Assembly (NCBI GenBank): GCA_034440355.1
Contig: JAWXBY010000001.1
Span: 33,452 to 97,451, forward strand
DNA length: 64,000 nucleotides
DNA from: SZUA-430 sp034440355
GTDB taxonomy: Bacteria > Pseudomonadota > Alphaproteobacteria > Micropepsales > Micropepsaceae
Direction: 5' to 3'
The notes under the pieces are model-generated. The model was not told the DNA's origin. It saw only the letters and a list, made by a program, of their open reading frames with translations, and searched no databases. Positions 10,661 through 19,156 of the stretch are shown here, one piece after another. The position numbers and the translations under genes were made by a program. Numbering within the stretch: position 1 is the stretch's first letter; each line of letters begins with the position of its first letter.

Positions 10661-10977
10661 CGAGCCATCGTCTGGGAGGTGGTGTGCGAACAAGCGCCAA
10701 TAATGGAGCCCGATTGGCAAATGCGCCGTAAAGAAGGGTGCTGTCAGTATTGTCAGCACGCCCCCGTCGCTTTTACGGCCGGCCTCGCAGTGCGGGCGCG
10801 AAAGGGCCCTTTGCGCCGCCGCTTGTGATAACAATCACTTCAGCAATCGCACGCTTGCGATCACCCGAATGCGCAGAAATGTCGGTACGATATTGTACGC
10901 CCGCGCAGAGGTCTGACGGACTCGAATCCATCCACACCGCAAGACCGACCGAGCCCCCGCGCGCTCGCTCACTGTGT
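10661..10977. other. Intergenic stretch, no supported gene
   Basis: About 317 bases upstream of the receiver gene. Apart from a small 6-bp hairpin (10738-10743 with 10754-10759) I see no gene, clear promoter or repeat. The reading frames that cross it are Arg/Pro-rich and unsupported. Confidence 0.5.
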
Positions 10978-11310
10978 TCAATCTCGATAGGCAGGCCGAA
11001 GAGCCTTAAGGCGCGCCAGCAGCATGCCGTCTGACAAGGTCTTCTTGTGGCCGGTGCGCCCACGCGGGGAAAAGACCGGCAACGTGACGCCTTTGCGCGA
11101 GCGCGGTTGCTCCTTGGCCTTCTTCGCTCGCAGCGCCGTCTCCGCCTCGCGCCAGCGTTGGTCGAAAGCCAGGTCTTTGACACGGCGCCGGTAGAGTGCC
11201 TGCCGCGAGCAACCGGCGGCGCGGCACGCGCGGGACACGTGTTCGCCGCGTTCAAGTGCGGCGAAGAAAGCGCTGACTGCTTCGCCGCACAGTTTGCGAT
11301 GGGCGGGCAT
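10978..11310 (-). CDS. Small helix-turn-helix protein
   Basis: A 110-residue basic protein. The segment 'EHVSRACRAAGCSRQALYRR' (about residues 22-41) has the spacing of a helix-turn-helix like those of invertase/resolvase C-terminal domains or phage terminase small subunits. The tail is Lys/Arg-rich. The start MPAHRKLCGE at 11310 has AGGAGA nine bases upstream; the frame extends further upstream but without similar support. It may be a remnant of a mobile element or a small DNA-binding protein; no recombinase, terminase or phage gene adjoins it. Confidence 0.55.
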   Translation of the reverse strand: MPAHRKLCGEAVSAFFAALERGEHVSRACRAAGCSRQALYRRRVKDLAFDQRWREAETALRAKKAKEQPRSRKGVTLPVFSPRGRTGHKKTLSDGMLLARLKALRPAYRD

Positions 11311-11502
11311 TCCGGTCGATCTCCTAAGCGGCTTTCGAAACGGCCGGAACTGGCGGACTCGTGCGGCTTGAAGATTGACATTCGACACAGCCGTTGCGTG
11401 TCCGCCATCGCTGTGCCGCATTGTCCGACAGATCCGGTTTCAGGCGGCTGAGGCTTCGCGCGCCGATGCGCGCCAGGTCGCGCGGCCCATCGCACAAGGC
11501 AC

Positions 11503-11529
11503 AAAAAAACCGGGTCGTCGGACACCCGG
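11503..11529 (-). terminator. Rho-independent terminator after the TPR gene
   Basis: On the minus strand the stem CCGGGT/ACCCGG (11524-11529 and 11510-11515, 8-nt loop) runs directly into seven Ts (11503-11509). It sits about 75 bases past the stop of the TPR protein gene. Confidence 0.75.
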
Positions 11530-11602
11530 GGCGCAACTTCTCTCGATACGTCTGAACAGCGCCGAATATCGCAGAAAGCGCCGAAAAAGTCCAGAGAAAG
11601 CA

Positions 11603-12565
11603 TCACGGCGACACGCCATAGTGCAAGTAGGTCTCGGCGATGGACTGATCCAAAGCCTTCGCTGCCACGACATCCGCCGTGCCGCCCGCGCCGTCGCCGC
11701 GACGCATCTTGGCCAAGCCCCGGACATACAGTGACGATGCCGCTTTCGGGTTGATCTTCAGTGCGGCCGTGTTGTCGGCAATTGCGCCTTGATATCGCCC
11801 CATCCGGAAAAGCACGAACGCGCGGCTGTCCAAGGTCAGGCAGTCGTCCGGCTTTAGCTTCAGCGCGTCGTTGCAGTCGCGCAGCGCCGCTTTCAACTGG
11901 AGGCCGGCAACAGCACGCGTCCAGCAGCGCGCGTTCAAAGCGCGCGCATCGCGCGGCGTAAGGCGCAGCGCCGCGCTTTGATCGGCGATGGCGCGTTCAT
12001 ACTGTCCGCTCTGCCGATAGGCAAAGGCGCGGTTCATCAACGCGTCGGAATCTTTCGGCGTGACTTTGATGTATGCGTCGAAATCGACAATCGCCTCGTC
12101 GAACTGCCCCTTCACGTTGTGCGCCTGACCACGGTTGAAGAATGCGCCGCTAAGATGCGCGTCGAGCGTCAGAGCCTTGTCCAGGTCGGTGAGCGCCTCG
12201 TCATACCGCGCCAGCGCGAAGTAGGCGCTCCCTCTGTTATTGAACGCCTCCGCGTAGTCGGGTTTCAGGGTGATGGCCCGATCGAGCGCCTCGATGGCGG
12301 CATCGTACATGCCGACGCTCAGATAATCGCTCCCACGCGCGTTGAGATCCTCCGCGCTCATCCGGGTGGCCGAGTCCAACAGCGGCGGCACACGCCCGCA
12401 TCGTCCCTCCCGCTTCTCGCGCGGGGTGCACAGTTGTACGAGCGACCCGCGCACCGGCACGGCGCTTGCGTCCGTGGCCGGTCTAAACGTGTATCGCGGC
12501 GCGCCGTCATCCGCCGAGGCTGCTTGCATGAGGCTAAGAGCTATGACGAACATGCCGATACGCAT
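11603..12565 (-). CDS. Exported TPR-repeat protein
   Basis: A 320-residue protein with a short signal peptide (MRIGMFVIALSLMQAASA) followed by about seven tetratricopeptide repeats. Repeat hallmarks are 'AFNNRGSAYFALARYDEAL', 'AFFNRGQAHNVKGQFDEA', 'ALMNRAFAYRQSGQYERA' and 'SLYVRGLAKMRRGDG'. It is a periplasmic protein-interaction scaffold, partner unknown. It is transcribed alone, divergently from the phosphoribosyltransferase gene, and ends at a clear terminator. AGGTGG lies ahead of the chosen ATG; an in-frame Met four codons on is the alternative. Confidence 0.85.
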   Translation of the reverse strand: MRIGMFVIALSLMQAASADDGAPRYTFRPATDASAVPVRGSLVQLCTPREKREGRCGRVPPLLDSATRMSAEDLNARGSDYLSVGMYDAAIEALDRAITLKPDYAEAFNNRGSAYFALARYDEALTDLDKALTLDAHLSGAFFNRGQAHNVKGQFDEAIVDFDAYIKVTPKDSDALMNRAFAYRQSGQYERAIADQSAALRLTPRDARALNARCWTRAVAGLQLKAALRDCNDALKLKPDDCLTLDSRAFVLFRMGRYQGAIADNTAALKINPKAASSLYVRGLAKMRRGDGAGGTADVVAAKALDQSIAETYLHYGVSP

Positions 12566-12748
12566 GGGACCACCTGTCGTTTGTTAGCAGCCTCACGCCG
12601 ATCAAACGCCGGATGTGGCGGTCTCCACTGGCGGCCTCTGACCAACAGCCTCAGAAAACACCCGCCGCCCGGCGAACGACTTGACCTATCGCAAGTTGCC
12701 CCGGCGCAAACCGTGGCTATTTGAAAAAGCCCATTGGAAGGACACGCC

Positions 12749-13447
12749 ATGATCGTTCGTCGCGGCAGTACATACCGCGATCGCGTCGACGCAGGTCGAA
12801 AGCTGGCCGGTCTCCTGTCGGCACATAAGGGCACGACAGCGGTTGTCTTTGCCCTCCCGCGCGGCGGCATTCCGGTTGCGATCGAGGTAGCCCGCGCGCT
12901 GTCGCTGCCGATCGACCTGCTCTACGTCAAAAAGCTCGGCGCACCGCTTCAGCCCGAACTCGCCGTCGGCGCCGTTGTCGACGGTCCGGATCCCGACGTC
13001 GTGATCAACCAAGCCATTTCGAGCCGGCTGGGCGTGTCCAAGGAGGTGATCCGCGAACTCGCCAAGCATGAGCTCGAACAAATCGAACGCCGAAAGGCTC
13101 ACTACGGACCCGAGCTGCCGCCGCCGTTGAATCCGATCGGCCGCACCGCCATCGTCGTGGACGACGGCCTGGCGACCGGCGCCACCGTGCGCGCCGCCGT
13201 CCAAGCGCTCCGCCGCCGTGGCGCGACCCGCGTCATCGTCGCCGTGCCCGTCGCGCCGACCGATGCCGTCGCCGAACTCGAAGCGGCCGGCGCCGAGGTG
13301 GTCTGCCCGCTCGTCAGCGACGATTTTCGCGGAGTCGGCGAGTTCTATGGCGATTTCAATCAGCTATCCGATCAATACGTGCTAACTGAGCTGCGTGCGT
13401 TTCACCGGGACGCCGAACGCAGGTCCAAGCTTCGCTCGGTCGACTAA
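12749..13447 (+). CDS. Phosphoribosyltransferase family protein
   Basis: A 232-residue cytoplasmic protein with the type I PRTase fold. The PRPP-binding loop is 'TAIVVDDGLATGATVRAA' at about residues 133-150. The N-terminal half ('VFALPRGGIPVAIEVA', about 33-48) is typical of the bacterial 'predicted phosphoribosyltransferase' family, often tied to stress responses rather than a defined base-salvage reaction. Start: a TTG at 12734 opens the frame, but its following bases form the ribosome site GGAAGGA for the ATG at 12749, so the latter is used. The DUF6629 gene begins six bases after the stop. Confidence 0.85.
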   Translation: MIVRRGSTYRDRVDAGRKLAGLLSAHKGTTAVVFALPRGGIPVAIEVARALSLPIDLLYVKKLGAPLQPELAVGAVVDGPDPDVVINQAISSRLGVSKEVIRELAKHELEQIERRKAHYGPELPPPLNPIGRTAIVVDDGLATGATVRAAVQALRRRGATRVIVAVPVAPTDAVAELEAAGAEVVCPLVSDDFRGVGEFYGDFNQLSDQYVLTELRAFHRDAERRSKLRSVD

Positions 13448-13453
13448 GGTTTC

Positions 13454-14104
13454 ATGTGCTTTTCGGCCGAAGCTAGTTTCCTCGCCGCAGGCGTTACAGG
13501 CGCCGCCGGCATCGCCGCACTGGCCAGGGTTGGCACCGCGAGAGAAGTGCCGCTCGCTCTCATTCCGCTCGCCTTCGCGGCGCAACAGCTGATGGAAGGC
13601 GGCTTGTGGCTCACGCTTCCGGTCGCGCCCGCAGGAGGCTTGTCGTCGTTCCTGACCCAGGCGTTCCTTGTTTACGGGCTGGCGTTCTGGCCCATCTTCG
13701 CACCGTTCGCGGCATGGTCCATCGAAACCGTACCGCGGCGCCGCACGGCGATCGCCGCCTGCATGGCGCTGGGCGTCGCGCTGGCGGTCTACCTCACGGC
13801 AACGGTGCTCACGGTGCAGCACACGTCCTGCATCAGCGGCGGGCATATCCTCTATTCGGTCGAAACCGGATCGCCCTTGTCGTTGGGGCTTCTCTATCTG
13901 CTCGCGACCGGCGTTGCCCTCGCCATCTCCTCCCACCGCGCCGTCGCGCTGCTGGGAGCGATCGTCATCGTCGGCTCGGTGACGGCGCATTTCTTCTATT
14001 GGAACGCCTTCATCTCCGTGTGGTGCTTCGTCGCGGCCGCCGCCAGCGGTGTGATCCTCTTCCATTTCGAACGCGCGCGCATGGCCCGCCGCGCCGCAGC
14101 TTGA
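13454..14104 (+). CDS. DUF6629 family membrane protein
   Basis: A 216-residue integral membrane protein with about seven hydrophobic segments. The N-terminus MCFSAEASF is the hallmark of the DUF6629 family, whose function is unknown. The ATG lies just after AAGGT and six bases past the phosphoribosyltransferase stop, so the two are probably cotranscribed. Conserved-looking residues such as His/Cys in 'VQHTSCISGGHI' lie between helices. Family assignment is from memory of the characteristic N-terminus. Confidence 0.75.
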   Translation: MCFSAEASFLAAGVTGAAGIAALARVGTAREVPLALIPLAFAAQQLMEGGLWLTLPVAPAGGLSSFLTQAFLVYGLAFWPIFAPFAAWSIETVPRRRTAIAACMALGVALAVYLTATVLTVQHTSCISGGHILYSVETGSPLSLGLLYLLATGVALAISSHRAVALLGAIVIVGSVTAHFFYWNAFISVWCFVAAAASGVILFHFERARMARRAAA

Positions 14105-14216
14105 GCCAAGTCAATGCGGCAACCGGGACCGGCGCTTAAGAAGCGCACCGGGTCCAAACCGCAGAGGCCCTGACGGTGAATTAGGTTAGCATCGCTAAAC
14201 TCGTGGGATCGACTGA

Positions 14217-14675
14217 ATGGGGCACCAAATTTCGGGCATGGTCGCCCGTCGCGAAACGTTGGCCGCGCTGGAAGCGCCGTTCGACGGTCAGCCTTCCTTC
14301 GCGCTCACCGAGGACTTTGCGTTTCTGCCGCTTGATGACGAAAATCTTGACGCCGTCGTCGGATTGAACGCCGGACCCGTGATCGGGGGCTTCCGGTACC
14401 TTACGGCGCGCCTGATTGATACCTTGCGCGCAGCGTCGCTGCACGGCGATCTAGCTTATGTCGAGACTGAGTATTTCGGCGGCGTGGGAGGCCAAGGCGC
14501 GATCGCCTTCGCCGGCCAGAAGATCGCATTCGGACCGGAGTTCGGAGACGGTCATGCGATCAATGACGCGTTGGCGATCTTGGGCGTGAAAAGCGGCACA
14601 GCACATCGCGATGCGTTTTCCGCGATTGGGCTAGACAGGTATCGCGCCAACGACCGATTTGCAGGCCGACTTTGA
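14217..14675 (+). CDS. Hypothetical protein
   Basis: A 152-residue protein beginning MGHQISGMVA, soluble, with acidic and glycine-rich stretches ('VETEYFGGVGGQGAIAF'). I do not recognise a family. Base composition and codon use match real genes around it, and the frame is free of competing genes. It converges with the LuxR-type gene. It may be an immunity or nuclease-inhibitor-like small protein, but nothing in the sequence proves that. Confidence 0.6.
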   Translation: MGHQISGMVARRETLAALEAPFDGQPSFALTEDFAFLPLDDENLDAVVGLNAGPVIGGFRYLTARLIDTLRAASLHGDLAYVETEYFGGVGGQGAIAFAGQKIAFGPEFGDGHAINDALAILGVKSGTAHRDAFSAIGLDRYRANDRFAGRL

Positions 14676-14772
14676 TCGCAAGAGTCGGCAACGTTGCCGA
14701 GAAGATATCGACCACGCCAAGTCCCGGAAACGCTATCCGGAAGGTCGTCTTTCCGCGAAATTCCTGCGTTCG

Positions 14773-15522
14773 CTAAATCACAATGAGTTTTTCGTTCACG
14801 GACGTCGCTACGGCTTGCGCGCGCGTGGCCACGCCGAGTTTTCTCTTTGCATTCTCGCAATGGAAGCGAACGGTCCTGGCGCTTATGCCCAGGATTTGTC
14901 CAATCTCACTATCCGTCTTGCCGAACGCCATCCAGCGCAAACATTGCATTTCGCGCACAGTGAGGTTGTAGGGGTTTGCCTCGTGCGCGTGTGGGTCAAT
15001 TGCGCGAACTCTTACAAATGTGGCGTAAGCAGCAATCTGAAGGATCACAGAGCTGCGGGAGTCAAGCGTCGGACGTTCGCCGCCAAAAGCGAAAATGGCC
15101 GTCAACTCTTCACCGTCGTAAATCGGTACGATGAGAACGTCACCGCGCATCGCGACATCAGACAGTAATTCCGACCAGCGCTGACCCGCGCTGGAGGGAT
15201 CATCCCGAAGTTCGGTCAGTTTGAACGGCTCACTCGACTTGAGGCAACGCTCAAGCACGGGGTGCGTTTTGGCTAGGCCTTCTCGGTCGATCAGACTGAG
15301 TATGGCAAGCACAGAGCTGTCGGCGATAAGAACGGCATCGACCGTACCGCCAGCCGATTTGAGAGCATCAACAGCTGTAAGTTCAGAGCAACCATAGCGA
15401 GCGGCAACCTCCTTCAGTTGAGCCCACAATCCCGCGTTGGTTTGTGCTGTGGCCATCTTCATCAGGGCATTGCCCAACCAAAGGCCAGGGGCGGGGTTAC
15501 GTAGATCGACTGCCATTGTCAT
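14773..15522 (-). CDS. LuxR-family transcriptional regulator
   Basis: A 249-residue regulator with a C-terminal LuxR helix-turn-helix: 'LTVREMQCLRWMAFGKTDSE' then 'ILGISARTVRFHCENAKRK' (about residues 187-230). The N-terminal two thirds resemble an autoinducer-binding/GAF-like sensor ('DVLIVPIYDGEELTAIFAFG'), but I cannot identify acyl-homoserine-lactone-contacting residues with confidence, and no luxI-type synthase is in the window. Start: ATG at 15522 has AGGAA eight bases upstream; a TTG two codons earlier is less likely. It is divergent from the DUF302 gene. Confidence 0.85.
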   Translation of the reverse strand: MTMAVDLRNPAPGLWLGNALMKMATAQTNAGLWAQLKEVAARYGCSELTAVDALKSAGGTVDAVLIADSSVLAILSLIDREGLAKTHPVLERCLKSSEPFKLTELRDDPSSAGQRWSELLSDVAMRGDVLIVPIYDGEELTAIFAFGGERPTLDSRSSVILQIAAYATFVRVRAIDPHAHEANPYNLTVREMQCLRWMAFGKTDSEIGQILGISARTVRFHCENAKRKLGVATRAQAVATSVNEKLIVI

Positions 15523-15540
15523 TCGCAATTCCTATTTCGC

Positions 15541-15798
15541 TCACGGACTGAGAAGAGAACTTTGGAAGACAGATGCTGCGGCAAGCGGCCCCGCTGTAAT
15601 GCGGTCATTGAACAGCTGAGGGGGCTTACCCTCCCTGATCTGCATCAACCGGCGCGGCCCGAAGAGGTTGATCCACCTCAACCACGGTGTGGCCTTCCAG
15701 CCGTAGAAGAGTGGTTCGGGCGTAACGCGGCGTGGCCACACAAGGGCCGTTACGATCGCGCTTTGCCAAGCGGCTTTTCGTTGGGAGTACTGCTCCAT
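15541..15798 (-). CDS. Doubtful small ORF upstream of the LuxR gene
   Basis: An 85-residue frame with several Trp and Phe residues ('WKATPWLRWINLFGPRR'), ending 18 bases before the LuxR-type start and overlapping the divergent DUF302 start by two bases. I recognise no family. It could be a short gene, a decayed fragment, or just the open promoter region of DUF302. Listed only because it fills the gap and its composition is not purely shadow-like. Confidence 0.22.
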   Translation of the reverse strand: MEQYSQRKAAWQSAIVTALVWPRRVTPEPLFYGWKATPWLRWINLFGPRRLMQIREGKPPQLFNDRITAGPLAAASVFQSSLLSP

Positions 15799-16186
15799 GA
15801 CTTATTACTTCGCACGGCAGTTGTCGGCCGGATTCGAGGAAGCGATCGCCAAGGTCACTGAGGCTCTCAAGCGCGAGGGCTTTGGCATCCTCACGACGAT
15901 CGATGTACGGGACACGCTGAAGAAGAAGATCGATGTCGACTTCCGGAACTATCGCATTCTCGGCGCCTGCAATCCGGGCCTAGCGCACAGGGCGCTGGAA
16001 CTTGAGGACAAGGTCGGGACGATGCTGCCCTGCAACGTCATCGTTCAGGAGCTGGCCCCCAACAAGATCGAGGTTGCCGCAATAGATCCTGTCGCGTCGA
16101 TGCGCGCGATCGACAACCCGCGGCTGAAGGACGCCGCCGGCGAGGTGCAAGCAAAGCTGCGCAAAGTGATCGAGAGCTTGGTCTAA
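15797..16186 (+). CDS. DUF302 family protein
   Basis: A 129-residue cytoplasmic protein with the full DUF302 pattern: 'FEEAIAKVTEALKREGFGIL' (about 12-31), 'YRILGACNPGLAHRALE' (about 48-64) and 'MLPCNVIVQEL' (about 71-81). The conserved Cys/His residues in 'GACNPGLAHR' and 'LPCNV' match the family. DUF302 proteins often accompany metal or sulfur stress genes; the biochemical role is unknown. It converges with the MFS gene with a four-base stop overlap. Confidence 0.85.
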   Translation: MTYYFARQLSAGFEEAIAKVTEALKREGFGILTTIDVRDTLKKKIDVDFRNYRILGACNPGLAHRALELEDKVGTMLPCNVIVQELAPNKIEVAAIDPVASMRAIDNPRLKDAAGEVQAKLRKVIESLV

Positions 16187-17667
16187 GGCGTCCGAGGCGG
16201 ACCGGCCTCGGGAACAACGCCGCCGTGCCCCAACGCAGTGCCAGTGCGCACGTTGTGCGCCACGGCGGCGATGGCTGCGAGGACCAGCGCTGCAGCGAAG
16301 CCGAACGTGAAGTGCATGCCATCGGCAACGACTCCTGACGGCGCCGCCGCGAGGTCTCCGCCTCCGGCACCGAGCGCAAAGACCGCGCCCATCAAAGATG
16401 CGCCGGTGATGAGCCCGAGATTGCGCGACAGGTTGAGCATACCGGAGACGACACCCCGCCGATCGACGCCGACCTCCCTCATGATCGCCGCATTGTTTGC
16501 GGCCTGGAACAGAGCATAGCCGGCCGTGAGGACCGTCAGCGGAGCGACATAACCGGGAACGCCAAGCGACGACGGAATAAGCGAGAGGGCGGCGCAAGCG
16601 ATGCCCATGCCGGCAAGGCCAACGAGCGTCATCCCTTGAACACCAAAGCGGTCGACGAGACGCCCGGCAGGTATCCCGGTCGCGGCGGCGACGAGTGGGC
16701 CGGCTGTCATCACCATACCGACGCTTGCGGGGTCGAGACCCAATGCGCGCGACAGATAGAAGGGCCCAACGATGAGGGTCGTCATCACCACCGTCGAGGC
16801 GATGGCGCTGGCGCCAAGGCCGACGTTCAGGCGCATGTCGTGGAATACCGTCAATCGGATCAGCGGTGATGTCGCTCTCGCTTCCGCGAACACAAAAAGT
16901 GCGCCTCCCAACACTGCGGCGACGAGGAGGGCGAGGTTCGGCGCGCTGAAACGTCCGCCGCCGACGGTCATCGCGAGGGCGTAGGCGGATAAAGCCAAAG
17001 CCAACAACAGGGTGCCCAAAACATCGAACCGGGTGTCCGCCGCCTTAGAGACCGAGCCATCAGCAGGCAAAGACCGGTAGGCCAAGAGGAGGGCGAGAAG
17101 CCCAAGCGGCGCGTTCACGAGGAACATCGCCTGCCAACCGAATCCGGCGATGAGAAAGCCCCCGAGCACCGGACCGAGGGCCGTACCGACCGCCGACATG
17201 GTCCCAAGAAGCCCCATCGCGCCGCCGATCTTTTCCTTCGGCACGGTCTCGCTGACCGTCGCCAACGCAAGCGCCATCATGACGGCCGCGCCGAGCCCTT
17301 GCACCGCTCGAGCGGCGATCAAAACCCAAAGCGCCGACGCTGAAGCGCAAACGATCGAACTGGCGGTGAAAACAGCAAGCCCGATGAGAAGCAACCGCCG
17401 CCTGCCGACGATGTCGCCGAGACGCCCGATGCCGACGATGAGCGCCGTGATGGTCAGCAGATAAGACAGAACGACCCATTGGGTCGCCTGGAATGAAGCC
17501 GCGAACGCCTGCGCCAATGTCGGTAGAGCCACATTCGCAACGCTGGTGCCGAGCGAAGACAGCAACATACACAGCGCAAGGGCCGCCAGCGCCCATCCCG
17601 GCGACCAGGGCGGTGTGTGCCCGCCGTTGTGTTCCGCGTGAGATCCTTGGGACGTTTCTTGTTTCAT
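16183..17667 (-). CDS. MFS multidrug efflux transporter (DHA2, 14-helix type)
   Basis: A 494-residue inner-membrane proton antiporter of the EmrB/QacA group. It shows the helix-1 motif 'TSVANVALPTLAQAF', the loop motif 'GRLGDIVGRRRLLLIG', and motif C in 'GPVLGGFLIAGFGWQAMF', with hydrophobic segments enough for 14 helices. The soluble N-terminus is His-rich. Start: the ATG at 17667; a TTG two codons upstream is possible. It is divergent from the MarR gene across a short region with a 14-bp palindrome, so MarR probably represses both genes until an inducing drug binds. Confidence 0.9.
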   Translation of the reverse strand: MKQETSQGSHAEHNGGHTPPWSPGWALAALALCMLLSSLGTSVANVALPTLAQAFAASFQATQWVVLSYLLTITALIVGIGRLGDIVGRRRLLLIGLAVFTASSIVCASASALWVLIAARAVQGLGAAVMMALALATVSETVPKEKIGGAMGLLGTMSAVGTALGPVLGGFLIAGFGWQAMFLVNAPLGLLALLLAYRSLPADGSVSKAADTRFDVLGTLLLALALSAYALAMTVGGGRFSAPNLALLVAAVLGGALFVFAEARATSPLIRLTVFHDMRLNVGLGASAIASTVVMTTLIVGPFYLSRALGLDPASVGMVMTAGPLVAAATGIPAGRLVDRFGVQGMTLVGLAGMGIACAALSLIPSSLGVPGYVAPLTVLTAGYALFQAANNAAIMREVGVDRRGVVSGMLNLSRNLGLITGASLMGAVFALGAGGGDLAAAPSGVVADGMHFTFGFAAALVLAAIAAVAHNVRTGTALGHGGVVPEAGPPRTP

Positions 17668-17699
17668 TTTCAAGTCTTATGAGGTAGCGTCCATATAGA

Positions 17700-17713
17700 T
17701 GCGTGCGCACGCA
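17700..17713. promoter_or_regulatory. Palindromic MarR operator candidate
   Basis: A perfect 14-bp palindrome, TGCGTGCGCACGCA, lies in the 69-bp gap between the divergent MFS and MarR start codons. MarR dimers bind such inverted repeats, usually in exactly this position. The site is inferred from placement and symmetry. Confidence 0.6.
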
Positions 17714-17736
17714 CATAATGTCAAGGGGTGCCGGGT

Positions 17737-18180
17737 ATGGACGGATTCATCGAGCTTTTCGACGCCATCGGGGCTCTCGCCCGGCGCAGATATCAAACGG
17801 CGGAACGGTTCTTCTCGGAACTCGGGCTCAATCACACCGAGGCGCGGCTGCTGACCTTGCTGCAGCAAGAAGGTGGCGCCGCCGCCCAGGACGCCCTGTC
17901 GGAAATGCTGTATGTGGACAGAACCAACGCCGGGCGCTCTCTCAAGCGCCTGGAGCAGGACGGCTACATCTCAAAACGGCGGGGCGAGGACGACAAGCGG
18001 GCGAACCTCGTGCGCATCACGCCAAAAGGCCGCGAAGCAGCCGCCGCGGTTTCGAGATTGAAGAAGAAAATCGCGCGCGCCTTGTTCAGCGGCATCAGCG
18101 AAGAAGAAGCCCGCGCCGCGACGCAGGTGCTCACGAAAGCTGGCGCCGAGGAAAAGGATGACCGCACCCGAGGCCGCTAA
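17737..18180 (+). CDS. MarR-family transcriptional regulator
   Basis: A 147-residue winged-helix repressor. The recognition region is 'DALSEMLYVDRTNAGRSLKR' (about residues 49-68), followed by the wing 'RRGEDDKRANLVRITPKG'. The ATG at 17737 is preceded by AAGGGG at good spacing; a GTG nine bases upstream overlaps that site. It likely controls the divergent pump gene. Its last 55 codons are nearly repeated at 26876-27044, where they form a gene remnant. Confidence 0.9.
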   Translation: MDGFIELFDAIGALARRRYQTAERFFSELGLNHTEARLLTLLQQEGGAAAQDALSEMLYVDRTNAGRSLKRLEQDGYISKRRGEDDKRANLVRITPKGREAAAAVSRLKKKIARALFSGISEEEARAATQVLTKAGAEEKDDRTRGR

Positions 18181-18371
18181 CACGCGCGCCCCTGTACGCA
18201 GCGTTGTCTGCTTCACGCCACTGCGCTCGCCCGCACACGCCAAACTGCGGAATACGCCGACCTTGAGCAGCCGCCGCAGGCGACCTGTAGCCCTTCCGTT
18301 CAAGCGGCCCCAGTCGAGCTGGCGTAGATATTTGGCATGAACAAACGCGTTCGCTTGGAAGGACATTCCCC

Positions 18372-19148
18372 ATGGAATATTTTGTTGGTGTCGCGCTGGC
18401 CCTGGGCGTAGGGCTCTTTACGACCGTCGCAGGATTCGACCGAGATCGCTCGCTCTACCCGGTAATCCTGATCGTGGTCGCATCGTATTACGACCTGTTC
18501 GCAGTCATGGACGGCGGGTCGGCTCTAGGTTGGGAAACTGGCATCTTTGCCGGCTTTCTGGTCGCCGCCATTGTCGGCTTCAGATCGAATCTTTGGATCG
18601 TCGTTGTCGCTTTGGTGGGGCACGGTTTCCTTGACCTGATGCATAGTCGATTGATCGCGAATCCGGGCGTGCCGGCTTGGTGGCCGATGTTCTGCCTTAG
18701 CTATGACGCGGCGGCTGGGGCGTATCTCGCCTGGCGGCTCCTTTCCAAAAAGATCGACGCGACAAACAATTCGAGCTTCGGCCACCGGATACGCTCCCAT
18801 GTCGACGCGGAGCTTGCCGCTGCGAAAGCCGCCGAACTTGCCGGCGATCCGTCGAAGGGCTTCCGTCACCTGGAGCGCGCACATGTGTTGGGCCAGCGAT
18901 CGACGGTGCAACACGTCCGCGTGCACCTGCACATGCTGATGCGGGGGATTCGCCACCACGACCTACGTGAAGTCATCGGTCAGAACTTGCGCGTGATCGG
19001 CGCAGCCACGACGACTTGGCTAGGCCTCGTGCCGCACGGCAATACCGGCGGTTCCAACGTCAGTGGGTTCAAACCCATGGCGATTCCCAATGACCTTGCC
19101 GGTCTAATCGCTGCGGCGCGCTCTAAAGCTGCAAACTCTAACCGGTAG
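18372..19148 (+). CDS. Membrane domain-DUF3703 fusion protein
   Basis: A 258-residue two-part protein. Residues 1 to about 130 form four or five membrane helices ('ALALGVGLFTTVAGF', 'IVVVALVGHGFLDLM'). Residues about 145-255 match DUF3703: 'HLERAHVLGQRSTVQHVRVH' then 'GLVPHGNTGGSNVSGFKPM', with conserved His residues. DUF3703 is usually a free-standing protein of roughly 115 residues, often in metal-resistance clusters. Here it is fused to a membrane anchor and placed eight bases ahead of phytochelatin synthase, which supports a role in metal handling. GGAAGGA lies eight bases before the ATG. Confidence 0.8.
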   Translation: MEYFVGVALALGVGLFTTVAGFDRDRSLYPVILIVVASYYDLFAVMDGGSALGWETGIFAGFLVAAIVGFRSNLWIVVVALVGHGFLDLMHSRLIANPGVPAWWPMFCLSYDAAAGAYLAWRLLSKKIDATNNSSFGHRIRSHVDAELAAAKAAELAGDPSKGFRHLERAHVLGQRSTVQHVRVHLHMLMRGIRHHDLREVIGQNLRVIGAATTTWLGLVPHGNTGGSNVSGFKPMAIPNDLAGLIAAARSKAANSNR

Positions 19149-19156
19149 GGCGAGCT

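Noticed and set aside
10773..11606. 277-codon minus-strand frame overlapping the small HTH gene
   Set aside because: Low-quality composition and it overlaps a frame with a better start and a plausible HTH; no family features.
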